A DNA stretch of 64,000 nt from positions 29,251,915 through 29,315,914 of the forward strand of contig CAIIXF020000001.1 in assembly GCA_903813345.2 (NCBI GenBank), read 5' to 3'. The notes below the pieces were generated by a model, which made no database searches, was not told the DNA's origin, and was given only the letters and a program-made list of their open reading frames with translations. The position numbers were made by a program, and so were the translations under genes. Positions within the stretch are counted from its first letter, which is position 1. The number at the start of each line of letters is the position of its first letter. This stretch comes from Owenia fusiformis. Its lineage: Eukaryota > Annelida > Polychaeta > Sabellida > Oweniidae. Below, piece after piece: positions 49,011 to 60,222 of this stretch.

Positions 49011-50154
49011 CGTAAATCGGAGTGAATATTCTTGCACTTAGAAAAATGGGTCTCTCCGTTCTGATGAGTAGTTTTAATAAGCCTGTTTAGACATGTTTCC
49101 TTTCTTTACCTGAAAGTATAGAGCAGATGTTTAGATGATTATAACTTTATAAATTTTAAATGGTACAAAATTCAAAAAAATTACCCAAGAAAACTGTGTT
49201 ACTCTTTCATAAAAGTATCAAACTTAACAAGTGTCTGACAGAATTGGCAACTTTTGGACTGGATTAAGTCTGACTACTATGGAAAAATAGAGCTAATATA
49301 AAATAAAAAAAGAAAGAAAAAATAGAATTTAATTTATGTTTTATTTACCATAAAACAAAATTCCTAGGTTAAAAATCTATTTTTTCTCATTAATCATTTT
49401 TTTAAATCAAATATTAATTTTCATTGTTTTATTACACATAGTGCAATAAAATTCTTCCATGTGAGTTTTGAATAATTAATCCAATAGAATTGTAAATATA
49501 AATAGCACATGCAAAGCTCAGCATGTATAATACATTTACATGTACACTTAAAAATACACAAACTATGCAATATAAATCCATATTGGTATTTATTGGTTTT
49601 CAGCTTATGAGAGTTAAATGTAATATGTGAAAGGTTAAGTGTACTGCATTGAACTGTAGAGCGGGAAGCCATGATGATTGTACACAAAATGGAGGGAGAA
49701 AATAAGATACTGCCAAATATAAATTGGAGTTTTATTCTTAGTTTTAACTATGAATAAACAGTATTTCAACAATTATTTCATTTCCAGGTTCTAAGTGAAA
49801 CTACAAGCTAAATGGAGATCAACTATTTTAGTATGAAAACACTGTATCATCTAGGATTTTTAGTACCATTGTGAAAGAATTTCAATACTTGTGGCTCAGC
49901 AACACAACCTTCTAGTTCTTCTTGATAAAGCATGGATGTATAGTCTAGTGACATTTTTTAAACAGGTTAATAGTTTAGACAACACGATTTAGGAATGTAC
50001 CAAAACACAAACATACAGAACTGTTTACTACGTCATTTATATTCATAGCAACTAAAAACATTACATCATTTGGAAATTAAAAAGTAATAGGGACAATTTA
50101 TAATACCGATACATTGCTACAGAACTATAATACAACGAAGTATTATATAACATT
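49011..50154. other. Intergenic region between divergent genes
   Basis: Lies between the KIFC3 start (minus) and the 171-aa gene (plus), so it probably holds both promoters. Very AT-rich; no CpG-rich stretch, TATA box or other site is convincing. Confidence 0.4.
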
Positions 50155-50670
50155 ATGTCTGCAGCCGCATCAAATGGGCCAGCAGCGGCTAATGACAATG
50201 ATAACAATGAATATGCAGCAACATTTGACAAAGATAAATTTGAAAAGATGGAGCCGCGACAGCTCCATGATGAACTGAAACTATCGCATGCAAAGTTTTC
50301 CAGGGCATGTGACCAATTATTGCTGATCGATGATCGTGTAAAACAGATTGAAGTCCGATATCAAAGGGCTGTAAAACGTAAGAAGGAATCGTCACGATAT
50401 GCTCAAAGACTGAATCTGTCCATTATGACTGGTTTAAAATGTGTGATGTATGAATATGCCATGCGGATGGCAGCCCAGGTTGAGGGAATCAGAAAAATAG
50501 CCGAAAAGTATTCTGATCTTGAAGATGATTATTTCTACACAGATGATGATGATTCAGACGAAGATGAATCAGATGATAACAATGATGAGAGCCAAGACAA
50601 TGATGAGAATAGTGACTCAAACAATGACAGTAATAACTCAAATAATGACCAACAAATGGACAGTTCATGA
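50155..50670 (+). CDS. Intronless 171-aa protein with acidic Asp/Asn/Ser tail, unrecognised
   Basis: A single open frame starts at an ATG with A at -3 and ends at a TGA. Residues 1-25 are Ala/Asn/Asp-rich (MSAAASNGPAAANDND). Residues about 26-120 look helical and charged (KMEPRQLHDELKLSHAKF, VKQIEVRYQRAVKRKKESSR, EYAMRMAAQVEGIRKIAEKY) and could form a coiled coil. Residues 121-171 are almost only Asp, Glu, Asn and Ser with a few Tyr/Phe at the start (DDYFYTDDDDSDEDESDD). There is no signal peptide or membrane segment. A poly(A) signal AATAAA is at 50946-50951. The tail suggests a nuclear, histone- or nucleic-acid-associated role, but that is inference. Lack of introns may mean an old retrogene or a rapid-response gene. 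I do not recognise the family. Confidence 0.7.
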   Translation: MSAAASNGPAAANDNDNNEYAATFDKDKFEKMEPRQLHDELKLSHAKFSRACDQLLLIDDRVKQIEVRYQRAVKRKKESSRYAQRLNLSIMTGLKCVMYEYAMRMAAQVEGIRKIAEKYSDLEDDYFYTDDDDSDEDESDDNNDESQDNDENSDSNNDSNNSNNDQQMDSS

Positions 50671-50945
50671 ATATTGTTTATGGCTTTACTTTGCCATTAG
50701 CCAACAAGTTTATGGCTGAAAGGGTCAGGAGGTGTCATGTAATATTATCCATTCATGAATAACTGACTAGTATAAAAATACCTCAGAAAAATGTCAAGTC
50801 AGATTTTTAGTATGATACAGGTAGTTTTTTAACCAGTACATTAAAACAATGAACAAATACTAAGAAAGAATGTAGTTTTGATAATTGAAAGTAGATTGAC
50901 CTTTATTGTAGATATATTCCATAGCTAGATCATAACATCATGTAA

Positions 50946-50951
50946 AATAAA
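50946..50951 (+). promoter_or_regulatory. Polyadenylation signal of the 171-aa gene
   Basis: AATAAA about 276 bp after the stop codon, within aaaataaataaaaaag. It is the first canonical hexamer downstream of the stop. Confidence 0.5.
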
Positions 50952-51009
50952 TAAAAAAGAAATATTAATATTTTGTAAAAACACTTCTGACTTTCTTACT
51001 TATTTAGCA

Positions 51010-51170
51010 AGGAACATTATTGTAAACTGAAAGAGTGAAGACGAAGCTGTCTTTTAAGAAGTTGAACAAATGCAAAAGTGTAGTAATCTTGGGGATGGGG
51101 TTGCTAAACTGTAATATAGTCTATGCTAGGCAGAGGGTAGTTTATATCTAGACTCTGCACCAAGGTAAAA
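51010..51170. repeat. Rearranged fragment of the ~380-bp dispersed repeat
   Basis: attgtaaactgaaagagtga and the following gaagacgaagct are direct relative to 53650-53690. Then gctaaactgtaatatagtct and ggcagagggtagtttatatc are inverted relative to 53400-53450. One half of the repeat has therefore been inverted or is a second, opposite insertion. Confidence 0.6.
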
Positions 51171-51422
51171 TTTTACTGAGTGGCTTCACGAAAAAATAAA
51201 CAGGGTTATAGGCCACCTTAATCTTCACAACAAGATATTATTAATGTCACCACCCGCCATTTGTTACAGACGCTAAACACCAAATGCCCAACATCCAGAC
51301 ACAAATCAAAAAAGAACTTTCCTTTAAGTATAATAAAGACAGATCTAAAAATGAACAGCGTTCCTGTTATCACATGTTGCAAACTTGCCCCTGTTGGGTC
51401 AGGCCAAAAAATTTAAATACTG

Positions 51423-51583
51423 TACTCCCGGTAATTTTCGCCCACTACTATATTCCGCGAGTTTTGGCAGAGATTAATAGCTGCGGGATTTCAAAAAACT
51501 GAAAATTAGCGAAATATAATAGCCGCGAAATTTCAAAATGCCAAAAACACGAAATATAATAGCGTCAAATATTAGTGGGAGTA
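51423..51583. mobile_element. Short MITE with 'TACTCCC..TAA' ends
   Basis: The left end tactcccggtaa and right end ttagtgggagta are inverted with two mismatches. The interior repeats gaaatataatagc twice. 161 bp, no coding capacity; the target-site duplication is unclear. Confidence 0.65.
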
Positions 51584-53379
51584 CGAGTAAGTTAAATTGA
51601 CATATCTTGCATATATGCTATAGAACATTCATACAGTGATTCTCTTTAATTGTACACATTTTCAGCCAATTTGAACAAAATATTTTTTACATACAACTAC
51701 ATACATACATCTTTCCACCAAATGAAGAAAATCAGTCACCCAGGATCTAGGCCCCAGACAGACACACAAGGGTCCTCACTATATCCCTTGCAGATAGTTT
51801 GGGGAGTAGAGTGGGTAAGTAAAACTTTGACATCTTACCTTAGAACTTGCTGTTATGATCACAATACAACCAGGACTTGGATTAAACAGTGAATATCCGC
51901 CACTCGCTTGACTTGGCACAGAAATAATTCGCATTTGTATGCTGTATCTCCAACTTAATGTTTTGTATTATCATCTATGTGATGCTATTATTCAAACCTT
52001 CAGTGATACTGTTGTAAACTTGCCCCATGAGTTGAGTGCTGGTTCTACGAATCTACCAATCTGCCTAGATATATGCTAGCTAGTAATGATGTCGTTCAGA
52101 GATAGTAAGAGACAATCTGTAAAATAACAGCATTCATATAATTTCAATAAATTCAATAAGTGACTCATAATGTTCAAATAATAATAATTCAACTTGAGCT
52201 GTGTGTTATTTACAAATCATCAGTTGAAGGTATTGGAGGAAAATTCTTCTTCCACAACACGATGAGATTTAAAACCTGATTCAACTTGGACTTCACTCCT
52301 TTCTTCATACCTCACAGGAATAATCTTTGTTTACCTATGGGTATTAAATCTTGAGGAATTTTAAGAGGTATGAATGCATACTTGGATTCTTTTATGAGTT
52401 GAAAGACTAGCCTTTATATCGGTTTATTGGTATTATATACTTAAAACATATTTCTACTCCTAACAGATTTCAAAAGTAAATCTAATTTTGTTCCACATAT
52501 ATCTATCTGGCTTGATAATCAAAAAGACATTTGAATGAGCCGTCTTTAATTAGGTATACATTATGCCTTTAGGAAATACATTTCGGCTACGCTGCGGGTG
52601 GCAGAGATTTTTCCGCCTTATATTTCAACAAATAATGGCAACAAATTATATATCACAATACCTAGTTTTTTCTTCCTTCAACCATATAATCTATATTGAA
52701 AATAGCGGTTAAATTTGACACAATGAATTTTAAATCATCTTAAATTCATGAAAATGTTACATAAATTTTGATGTATTGATCTTAGGGATCTAATGCTGTG
52801 CTTTCCATAGTCAGACTTTATGTAAAATATTCAGAACTTAATAAAAGTATAAAACATACATCTATTGAATAAGTAAACCCACCTGTACATTGCACTTATA
52901 TTACCTTTATATTTTAGCTCAGCTGTATTTAAAATGACTACTATTAAAATGTTAAAAGGGATTCAATAAAAAGGAAATTGCTCACTGGGTAGAAAATAAG
53001 TGGTTTGTTGTGTTTTCAGCAAAGTAGGTTATTATAGTCAGGATATGTATCAATGTTCATGGTATATGCAAGCTGACTTCCAATAAATAATATAAATAAT
53101 GTATATGAAAAAATATATATCAACTCGAATGGGTGTTTACATGTTTACCTTAGAGTCTCAATAACAAAATGACTAGAGATATAGCAAGGGGCTATTTTAT
53201 TTCAGTGGGATAACCATATATTACTACAGATCATATATTTATTGCATTAAACTATGGTAAAAATCAATGCCCTACCTTGCCAAAGTCATGTAAAAGTCAG
53301 TGAGATTATTTAAATTAAATTTCATGATGTTGTGTTATATATATTAGATTTATGTAAGTTTTTAATTATCAAATATCCC
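51584..53379. other. Intergenic, no gene seen
   Basis: AT-rich sequence. Short open frames only; nothing supported. Confidence 0.4.
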
Positions 53380-53720
53380 ATACCCTGCACGCAGTCTAGT
53401 TATAAACTACCCTCTGCCTAGTATAGACTATATTACAGTTTAGCAGCTCCGCCCCGACGACAAGTGCCTGGGTCATAAATCATTTCATACCTATCACGCA
53501 GACCTTTTCTCAACCAATCAGCGAACTGGAAAAAACGTATGCTAAATGCGTGTCCATCGCAAATATGCGATGACATCAGAGAAAATGACCATTTAGAAAG
53601 TTGTCCGTTATCGACGATGAATTCTCATTGGCTCGGTAAGATCAGAGATTTATTGTAAACTGAAAGAGTGAAGACAAAGCTCTCTTTTAAGAAGTGGAGT
53701 CGAACGAATGGAAAGGGTAA
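53380..53720 (+). repeat. Dispersed ~380-bp repeat, copy 2
   Basis: Direct-orientation partner of 6815-7205, starting near ccctgcacgcagtctagtta and ending near gctctcttttaagaagtg. Confidence 0.6.
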
Positions 53721-53995
53721 ATATCCCACTATACAATGCAAAAAAATATCTTTTTAACACCAATACAAAGATTCAACAAAGGACACACTATTTCAGTAAT
53801 AAAAGGTCATATCTATTGTGCCACTTAAATGTTGAAGCATATCAAAAATATTTTGCAACCTTAGTGGCAATATCATGACATCACTCATGTTGAACTTTTT
53901 CAATTTTTTTTTCATATGTCCATCTTTTCTAAATATACTAAACTAATTGTCTCACCAGGTGAAACGTGAGGATGAATGCTGCATTGGTGTGAATA

Positions 53996-54426
53996 ACCCA
54001 GATGCGAGTAGAAATAATCTTGATTTATGTCATTAAAAATTAAAAATTCAGTCAAAGTAATATCATATTTGAAATCTACATGTAAAATTACATCTAGAAA
54101 TGTGGTTTTAAAAAGTGTTTATCAACTTTGAAAAATTAATTATCTTTGAAAATGTGACTTCTAGCTCTGGGAGATTCCCCATATACCCCATGCTATAAAA
54201 TCACAAAAAATGAAATATCTTTTCTTTTAGTGGACAGATAATATTTTGCTTTACTGGCATATTTTCATTAGTATAAGTATCAGACGCATAAGGGTTATAT
54301 GAAAATTGAGCCACTTAAATTGATAATATTCAAATTTAGGGGAACTTTCTTATATACCTGCCATGTTAATTGACCCGAATCAGCCACCTGGTGGTGAAAC
54401 TGGTAACTACCTACTCGCATTTGGGT
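53996..54426. mobile_element. MITE-like element with 'ACCCAGATGCGAGTA' ends
   Basis: The left end acccagatgcgagta and right end tactcgcatttgggt are inverted with one mismatch over 15 bp. It is the complete 431-bp form of the truncated inverted copy at 13829-14143. Flanks do not show a clear duplication. Confidence 0.75.
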
Positions 54427-54714
54427 AATTATTGCTTATAAAGGATTTGTGTGACTTCTAAAAGTTAGTTTTGAATAAATTCACAATCTTTTTTAAAGAA
54501 AAAATGTTTCACATATCACACTTTGATAACACTGGCTGAGACTACAATATGAGCAAAGTGGTTTAAACTTTATATGGAGGGGGGGGGGGCTTTAAGTATG
54601 AAACTCATGATAAATTATTAATGATATTATAGTTTTAGGTCAATTATGAAATCATCCAAGCCTTTCTATTTTCATAATTTGAAAAAAAATTAATTTTAAA
54701 ATAAAACCTAAAAC

Positions 54715-56130
54715 AAGGCATTAACATGACAAAATGTCACCACCTAGTTAGGTCATTGAAGGTCAAATGTCAAATCTTAAGTCAAATCTTAAGTCAGATT
54801 TGAATTTCTGAGAACACGTAGATGATTTTGAAATTTTTTTTTAGACAATTTGAAGCAAGTTGAAAAAAGACCTTTTTGACCTTGAGAAGGTCATTGAAGG
54901 TCAAAGGTCAAATCTAAAGTCAGATTTGAACTTCTGAGAACTTGTAAAGTCAAATTTGAACGTCTGAAAAGATGTAGATGATTTTGAAAAAAAAATTTGG
55001 TCAATTTGAAGCAAGTTGAAAACAGACCTTTTTGACCTTTTTTGACCTTGAGAAGGTCATTAAAGGTCAAATGTCAAATCTAAAGTCAGATTTGAATTTC
55101 TAAGAACATGTAGATGATTTTGAAAAAAAAAATTAGTCAATTTGAAGCAAGTTGAAAAAAGACCTTTTTGACCTTTTTTGACCTTGAGAAGGTCATTGAA
55201 GGTCAAATGTCAAATCTAAAGTCATATTTGGATTTCTAAGAACATGTAGATGATTTTGAAAAAAAAATTTAGTCAATTTGAAGCAAGATGAAAAAATACC
55301 TTTTTGACCTTTTTTGACATTGAGAAGGTCATTGAAGGTCAAATGTCAAATCTAAAGTCAGATTTGAATTTCTGAGAACATGTAGATGATTTTGAAAAAA
55401 AAATTTAGTCAATTTGAAGCAAGTTGAAAAAAGACCTTTTTGACCTTTTTTGACTTTGAGAAGGTCATTGAAGGTCAAATGTCAAATCTTAAGTCAGATT
55501 TGAATTTCTGAGAACACGTAGATGATTTTGAAAAAAAATTTTAGTCAATTTGAAGCAAGTTGAAAACAGACCTTTTTGACCTTTTTTGACCTTGAGAAGG
55601 TCATTGAAGGTAAAATGTCAAATCTTAAGTCAGATTTGAATTTGTGAGAACACGTAGATGATTTTGAAAAAAAAATTTAGTCAATTTGAAGCAAGTTGAA
55701 AACAGACCTTTTTTGACCTTGAGAAGGTCATTAAAGGTCAAATGTCAAATCTAAAGTCAGATTTGAAGGTCAAATGTCAAATCTAAAGTCAAATCTAAAG
55801 TCAGATTTGAATTTCTGAGAACATGTAGATGATTTTGAAAAAAAATTTAGTCAATGTGAAGCAAGTTGAAAAAAGACCTTTTTGACCTTGAGAAGGTCAT
55901 TGAAGGTCAAATGTCAAATCTAAAGTCAGATTTGAACTTCTGAGAACATGTAGATGATTTAGAAAAAAATTGAAGTCAGTCTAAACAGTATTTGTTAAGT
56001 TATAGGAAGTTGTAAGAAATTGTTACAGACGCCAACCGCCAGACGCCGGACGCCAACCTCCAACCGCCAACCGCCGTCAGAAAAAAACGGAGACCATAAC
56101 AATATGTCACCACTTTTGGTGGTGACATAA
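54715..56130 (+). repeat. Tandem array of ~135-bp units inside a mobile-like frame
   Basis: About eight units each run gagaaggtcattgaaggtca, aaatctaaagtcagatttga, gtagatgattttgaaaa, caatttgaagcaagttgaaa and gacctttttgacc. Spacings between successive 'gagaaggtcatt' are about 130-165 bp. The frame matches the short element at 40940: it starts acattaacatgacaaaatgt and ends with gttacagacgccaaccgcc and a caccacttttggtggtgaca hairpin. A perfect AGGTCA-A-AGGTCA is at 54898-54910. Confidence 0.9.
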
Positions 56131-56164
56131 TAGAAGTATAAAATTTAAAAGACAAAGGTGTGGT

Positions 56165-56460
56165 TTCATATGGAAAAATACATTCATATTTTACATGCAA
56201 GGAGTTTGTATATTTCAGATATGTAGCCTCTTATTTAGGAATTTTCAGCCATATTCAATTATTCTTTTTTTAGAAAATGACATGTCAGAGGGGCATCGAA
56301 ATAAAAGGGTTGCACATTCTATTAGCCAAACCACAAGCAATCTAAGATATGAAAACATTTTGTGAGTACACTCCCTGTACAATACATATGTATTTTCCAT
56401 ATAATAATGTAGATAGTGCACTCTGATCTTTTGATTGCTTATTTTCTAGGTATTATCGAC
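56165..56460 (+). repeat. Dispersed repeat, copy 2 (partner at 5553-5860)
   Basis: Same blocks in the same order as 5553-5860: ggaaaaatacattcatattt, gacatgtcagaggggcatc, tagccaaaccacaa and caatctaagatatg. Confidence 0.55.
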
Positions 56461-56804
56461 TCAGATTCCAACTGCAGTTCCAGTTCATTTGGTTTTCAAA
56501 ACAACTTGCCATGTAGCTAAATATGGTCACATAACATTTTACGAATACGCATATAATGGACAGTATACTTGTACAAGGAATTAAATTTGTCGCCGACCAA
56601 CCCAAAACTTCTCCACTTTAACTACAAATAACACAACAACATATTGTCATCAAGCAGTTTGAAAAGGCAAGTTATATTCAATTAACCTTTTAAATACCAT
56701 TTCTTATCCTGCTGTGTTCTGCATTGGCTAAAACTACCAAAAATTATCTTGCTTAAAGGTTGAATAAAGACTATAGAAGAAATTTGGGAGTCATTTTACC
56801 TTTC

Positions 56805-57515
56805 CAGAGCTATTAGTGCAACGTTTGGCCTAATGTCTTCTTCGCCATACCTATTTTCTTAAAATATATGCACTTGTCGACGAATACCACCAATCAGACT
56901 TGCAAATAGACTTCTAAATAAGCAATTGAAAGGTTGGACGTCCCGCATTTTGTTTTTTGAAACATTTCTAAATCTCCGCCATTTAAAATTCTTGCTGCAG
57001 CTGAGAAAGGTAAGACCGCATGTTACAGAATAACCGCGGTTGTCTGATATAACCGTATGCATGGTACACGATATGACCGCCGTTGACGGTCTATTACCGG
57101 CGACTCTTGCAGTTAATTAGATCCACTGACGAAGAAAAATCAAAAAAAATCTAACACTAAAACACCTCAAATCTGCCCATATTCAAGGTCTTCTTGACAC
57201 GTGCATGGTATAAAGGAAACAGAATGTTGGATAGAACGTTAGGTGAAAACGGGGCTGGAATCCAATGACAATATAACCGGGAAATCATTAAAAGGTACGT
57301 GAGCATTTTTTCTGTCGATGTCGGGAGAAGATTCCCGGGGATTTAGGATGCCAGTGATTGTGAATATCGGCAGAAATTAGGTACGTTCGGGGGTTTTCTT
57401 TGTAGCTAATGAAAATAAATGTTAGCCTTGATGAAATATTCAAAATTCGATATATTTTGACACCAGGACCATGATCGTTGGATACGTCTCTGCACTATCA
57501 GCTGGCCTGGGACAT
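56805..57515 (+). repeat. Dispersed repeat, longer copy (partner at 25385-25640)
   Basis: Begins with tttggcctaatgtcttcttc and ends with gatgaaatattcaaaattcg, atattttgacaccagg and gtctctgcactatcagct, parallel to 25385-25640 with additional sequence between. Confidence 0.45.
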
Positions 57516-57587
57516 TTTTCTGTAAGATTAGTGTCTTAGTCCCAGAGCCTTGGTAGACCAGGATGACCAGCCCTGATGAGATAAGAC

Positions 57588-58417
57588 CATAGGCTAAGGG
57601 TTAAGTAATAGTAAGCTGTATATAGAAGAGACAGGTAAACAATTAGGATTGAAAATTTTTTCAAAAACTTGCCGTCTCGGTACGAGTTCTCCTTACTGGT
57701 ATCGAGTCGTACCACCAAATCTCCCAAGAATCTTCTCCAAAGTGTTTTCGAAACGTAGATTGTTGAATATTTCAAATCTATATCCTAACTCTTCGATAAG
57801 ACAGCATAAAAAACACCAACTGTACGAACCTGCAATTGCCCGGCAAGTTGAAACTTCCGGACACATGGAAAGATTGAATCTTGTAACGATTGATTTGATT
57901 GGTTGTAATTAGAAGTTTAAAATTCCAAGAAAAATGTTAATTTCACCATTTAAATTGGGTTTAAAAAGATATTATATGAATCAGATGTTTTGATAAATAA
58001 TTATTAAGTAAACCTTTTATAGTTTTGTACACTTTAATTGATTGTTATTTCTAGAAAATGAATTACATTTTAGAGAACCAGATAGGTGTCACTGGCGGCG
58101 GTTAGCAGGAACCAATCAAATTCCTTGTTTCAAACTTCCATTCATGATTCAACACGGAAATCCGGGTAACTTGCCAGGCAATTGTAGGTTTTCAGAATAT
58201 CTCGCCTCAAGACGGCTTTATTCACTTTATATCACTTGAATGTGGTTGATTCATAGGTAAGAATTGAGAAATATCAATTTTGGATCAACTCTGCATTGTT
58301 TTTTGAAAAGTATACACAAATAATGTTAAAATCGCCATGTTAACAAGTGGCCTAAATCCTAGTTGTTCACCTGTCTCTTCTATATACAGCTTACTATTAC
58401 TTAACCCTTAGCCTATG
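57588..58417. mobile_element. hAT-like non-autonomous transposon with 8-bp target-site duplication
   Basis: Terminal inverted repeats of 63 bp start cataggctaagggttaagta and differ at only two positions. The direct repeat gataagac flanks both ends (57580-57587 and 58418-58425). 830 bp. Two short plus-strand frames inside (57649-57912, 58042-58239) have no transposase motif. An 8-bp duplication and CA-starting ends fit the hAT superfamily, by inference. Confidence 0.88.
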
Positions 58418-58447
58418 GATAAGACTATTAGAGTTTTCGCTTAAAAC

Positions 58448-59307
58448 TACCCCCATAAATGTGGGGTTATTTTGAGTTTTTTTTTATATTTAGGACATTT
58501 GTTTCTCAAAATAACCCCACAAAGTTTAGGCTTTGATTCTTTGCAGTTTTTTTCACATGTTTTGAAGATTCAAGTTCTGACAATATCGGCAGTTTCCTTA
58601 CCTTTTTTCTTCTCTTCTGTGAAGAGGATTCTTTTTCCAATGTAATGAGCGATCGATCAGTGGAAACAATACTTTATAACTGGAACAATTTGCAGTAATA
58701 TTTGACTCTCGAAATCTATTCAAATTTTGGCCATTTTCGCGCGTTGCATTCTGGGAGGAATTATGTGGTAGATGGGAAACTTAACAGTGCCAAACGAAAT
58801 CACCTGTCAAATTAATAACAAAATTATTGCTTATGCCTAAGTTCAGGAAAACAAAGGCCGTAGACGATACAGCAGCCAGACGTGAGGTTGAAAATCCTTT
58901 TAATACACCCCGGAAGGTGAAAATCATTTTTCAAAATTTCCCTCCATTTTTACTTTTGGATTTCGTATTTACACGAAGTTTGTCATTTAGATAAAAAATA
59001 TCGACTGCACATGAAATTTGAAAAACTTTTTTAGAAATATCTGTTATCCGTATTAAATCTTCATTACAAGAATGAATACAACACTTAGAGGGCTATATTT
59101 GGAAGCATGTTGAAGATTAATGTCTTGTCGATACGAAAAACATAAAAAAGTGAGTAAATTCTAAAAATATTAGTACAAATTCTATGTGTATGCTATTGTT
59201 TAGCAAATCCCCAAAGAATCAAAGTACTAATCGGTGTGGGGTTATTTTGAGAAACAAATGTCCTAAATATCAAAAAACCTCAAAATAACCCCACATCTAT
59301 GGGGGTA
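58448..59307. mobile_element. Non-autonomous transposon with hairpin-bearing ends and 8-bp target-site duplication
   Basis: The inverted ends start taccccca and run about 95 bp. Each contains its own palindrome (tgtggggttattttgag and its complement), so each terminus can form a hairpin. The direct repeat cttaaaac flanks it (58440-58447 and 59308-59315). 860 bp, no coding frame. The superfamily is uncertain, though an 8-bp duplication again fits hAT-like. Confidence 0.88.
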
Positions 59308-60222
59308 CTTAAAACAGATCTGTAGTGTCATATTCTATATTGAAATATTATACATATTACAAAAGACCCTACAGGTACATTTATTCACCGATTACCTGGG
59401 GTCTTGGTGACGTCTACTTTTTTAAAAAAAAATTCTCAACTTTTTGAAGTTTAATTTCAAATTGAAGTATCACCACTTAGGAGTAAACTAGTACGTGAAT
59501 TTTGAACACTGAGTCTGTGTTACCTTTGTGGTATATCTAATCGTTGTATTATGCCAGCTAAATGTCTTTACTTACGTGGTAAAGCTGGAACAGACAGATT
59601 TGTTCAAATATTTTGAAAGTTGTGGCTATCTATTTGTACCCATATATTGATGACGTCATGAAAACGTAGAAACTTTTATATCCCAAGATGCACCATAAAA
59701 CTTTTTTGCGGGAAAATCAAAACTTTTAAATTGTTCATACATTATAATATGTTAATATTGTTTCAATCATGAAATGTGAATAAGTAACTGAAATATGATA
59801 AATTGAGTTGTAGCAAGATAAATCATATGGCATTGATTGTCTTATCTCCAGTACTTGGGAGGAATCGGGAAGTTGACAAAGATTCAAGTGGGTAATTACA
59901 TGATTATTGAACTCCAGATAGCTATTGCATGGGACTTTCTCAAATCTGATCGCAAATTGCGTGGGTGTTATTTGTTTAGAAACATTGTAATCATTATTTA
60001 TAATTATAGGACATGAGTAACACATAAAATGTGAAAAGTGATGTGATTTATTGTTTGAACATTTCATTAAGAATTAAAAATTAACTTTCAAAGTATATCA
60101 AGGGTAATGATATGGAATTTGAACTACCTAAATAAAAAGCAGAGAGTCTAATTTATCTTTCAAATATTGTGAAGGATCAGGTGAACTAAGCTAATCAAAT
60201 GACCACAATTTAATTTTCAATT
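59308..60222. other. Upstream region of the TMEM26-like gene, no feature resolved
   Basis: AT-rich; presumably contains the promoter and 5' UTR. No supported site. Confidence 0.35.

Noticed and set aside
57649-58239. Two frames inside the 57588-58417 element as possible transposase remains
   Set aside because: No DDE/hAT dimerisation motif is visible and frames are short; element is better described as non-autonomous.
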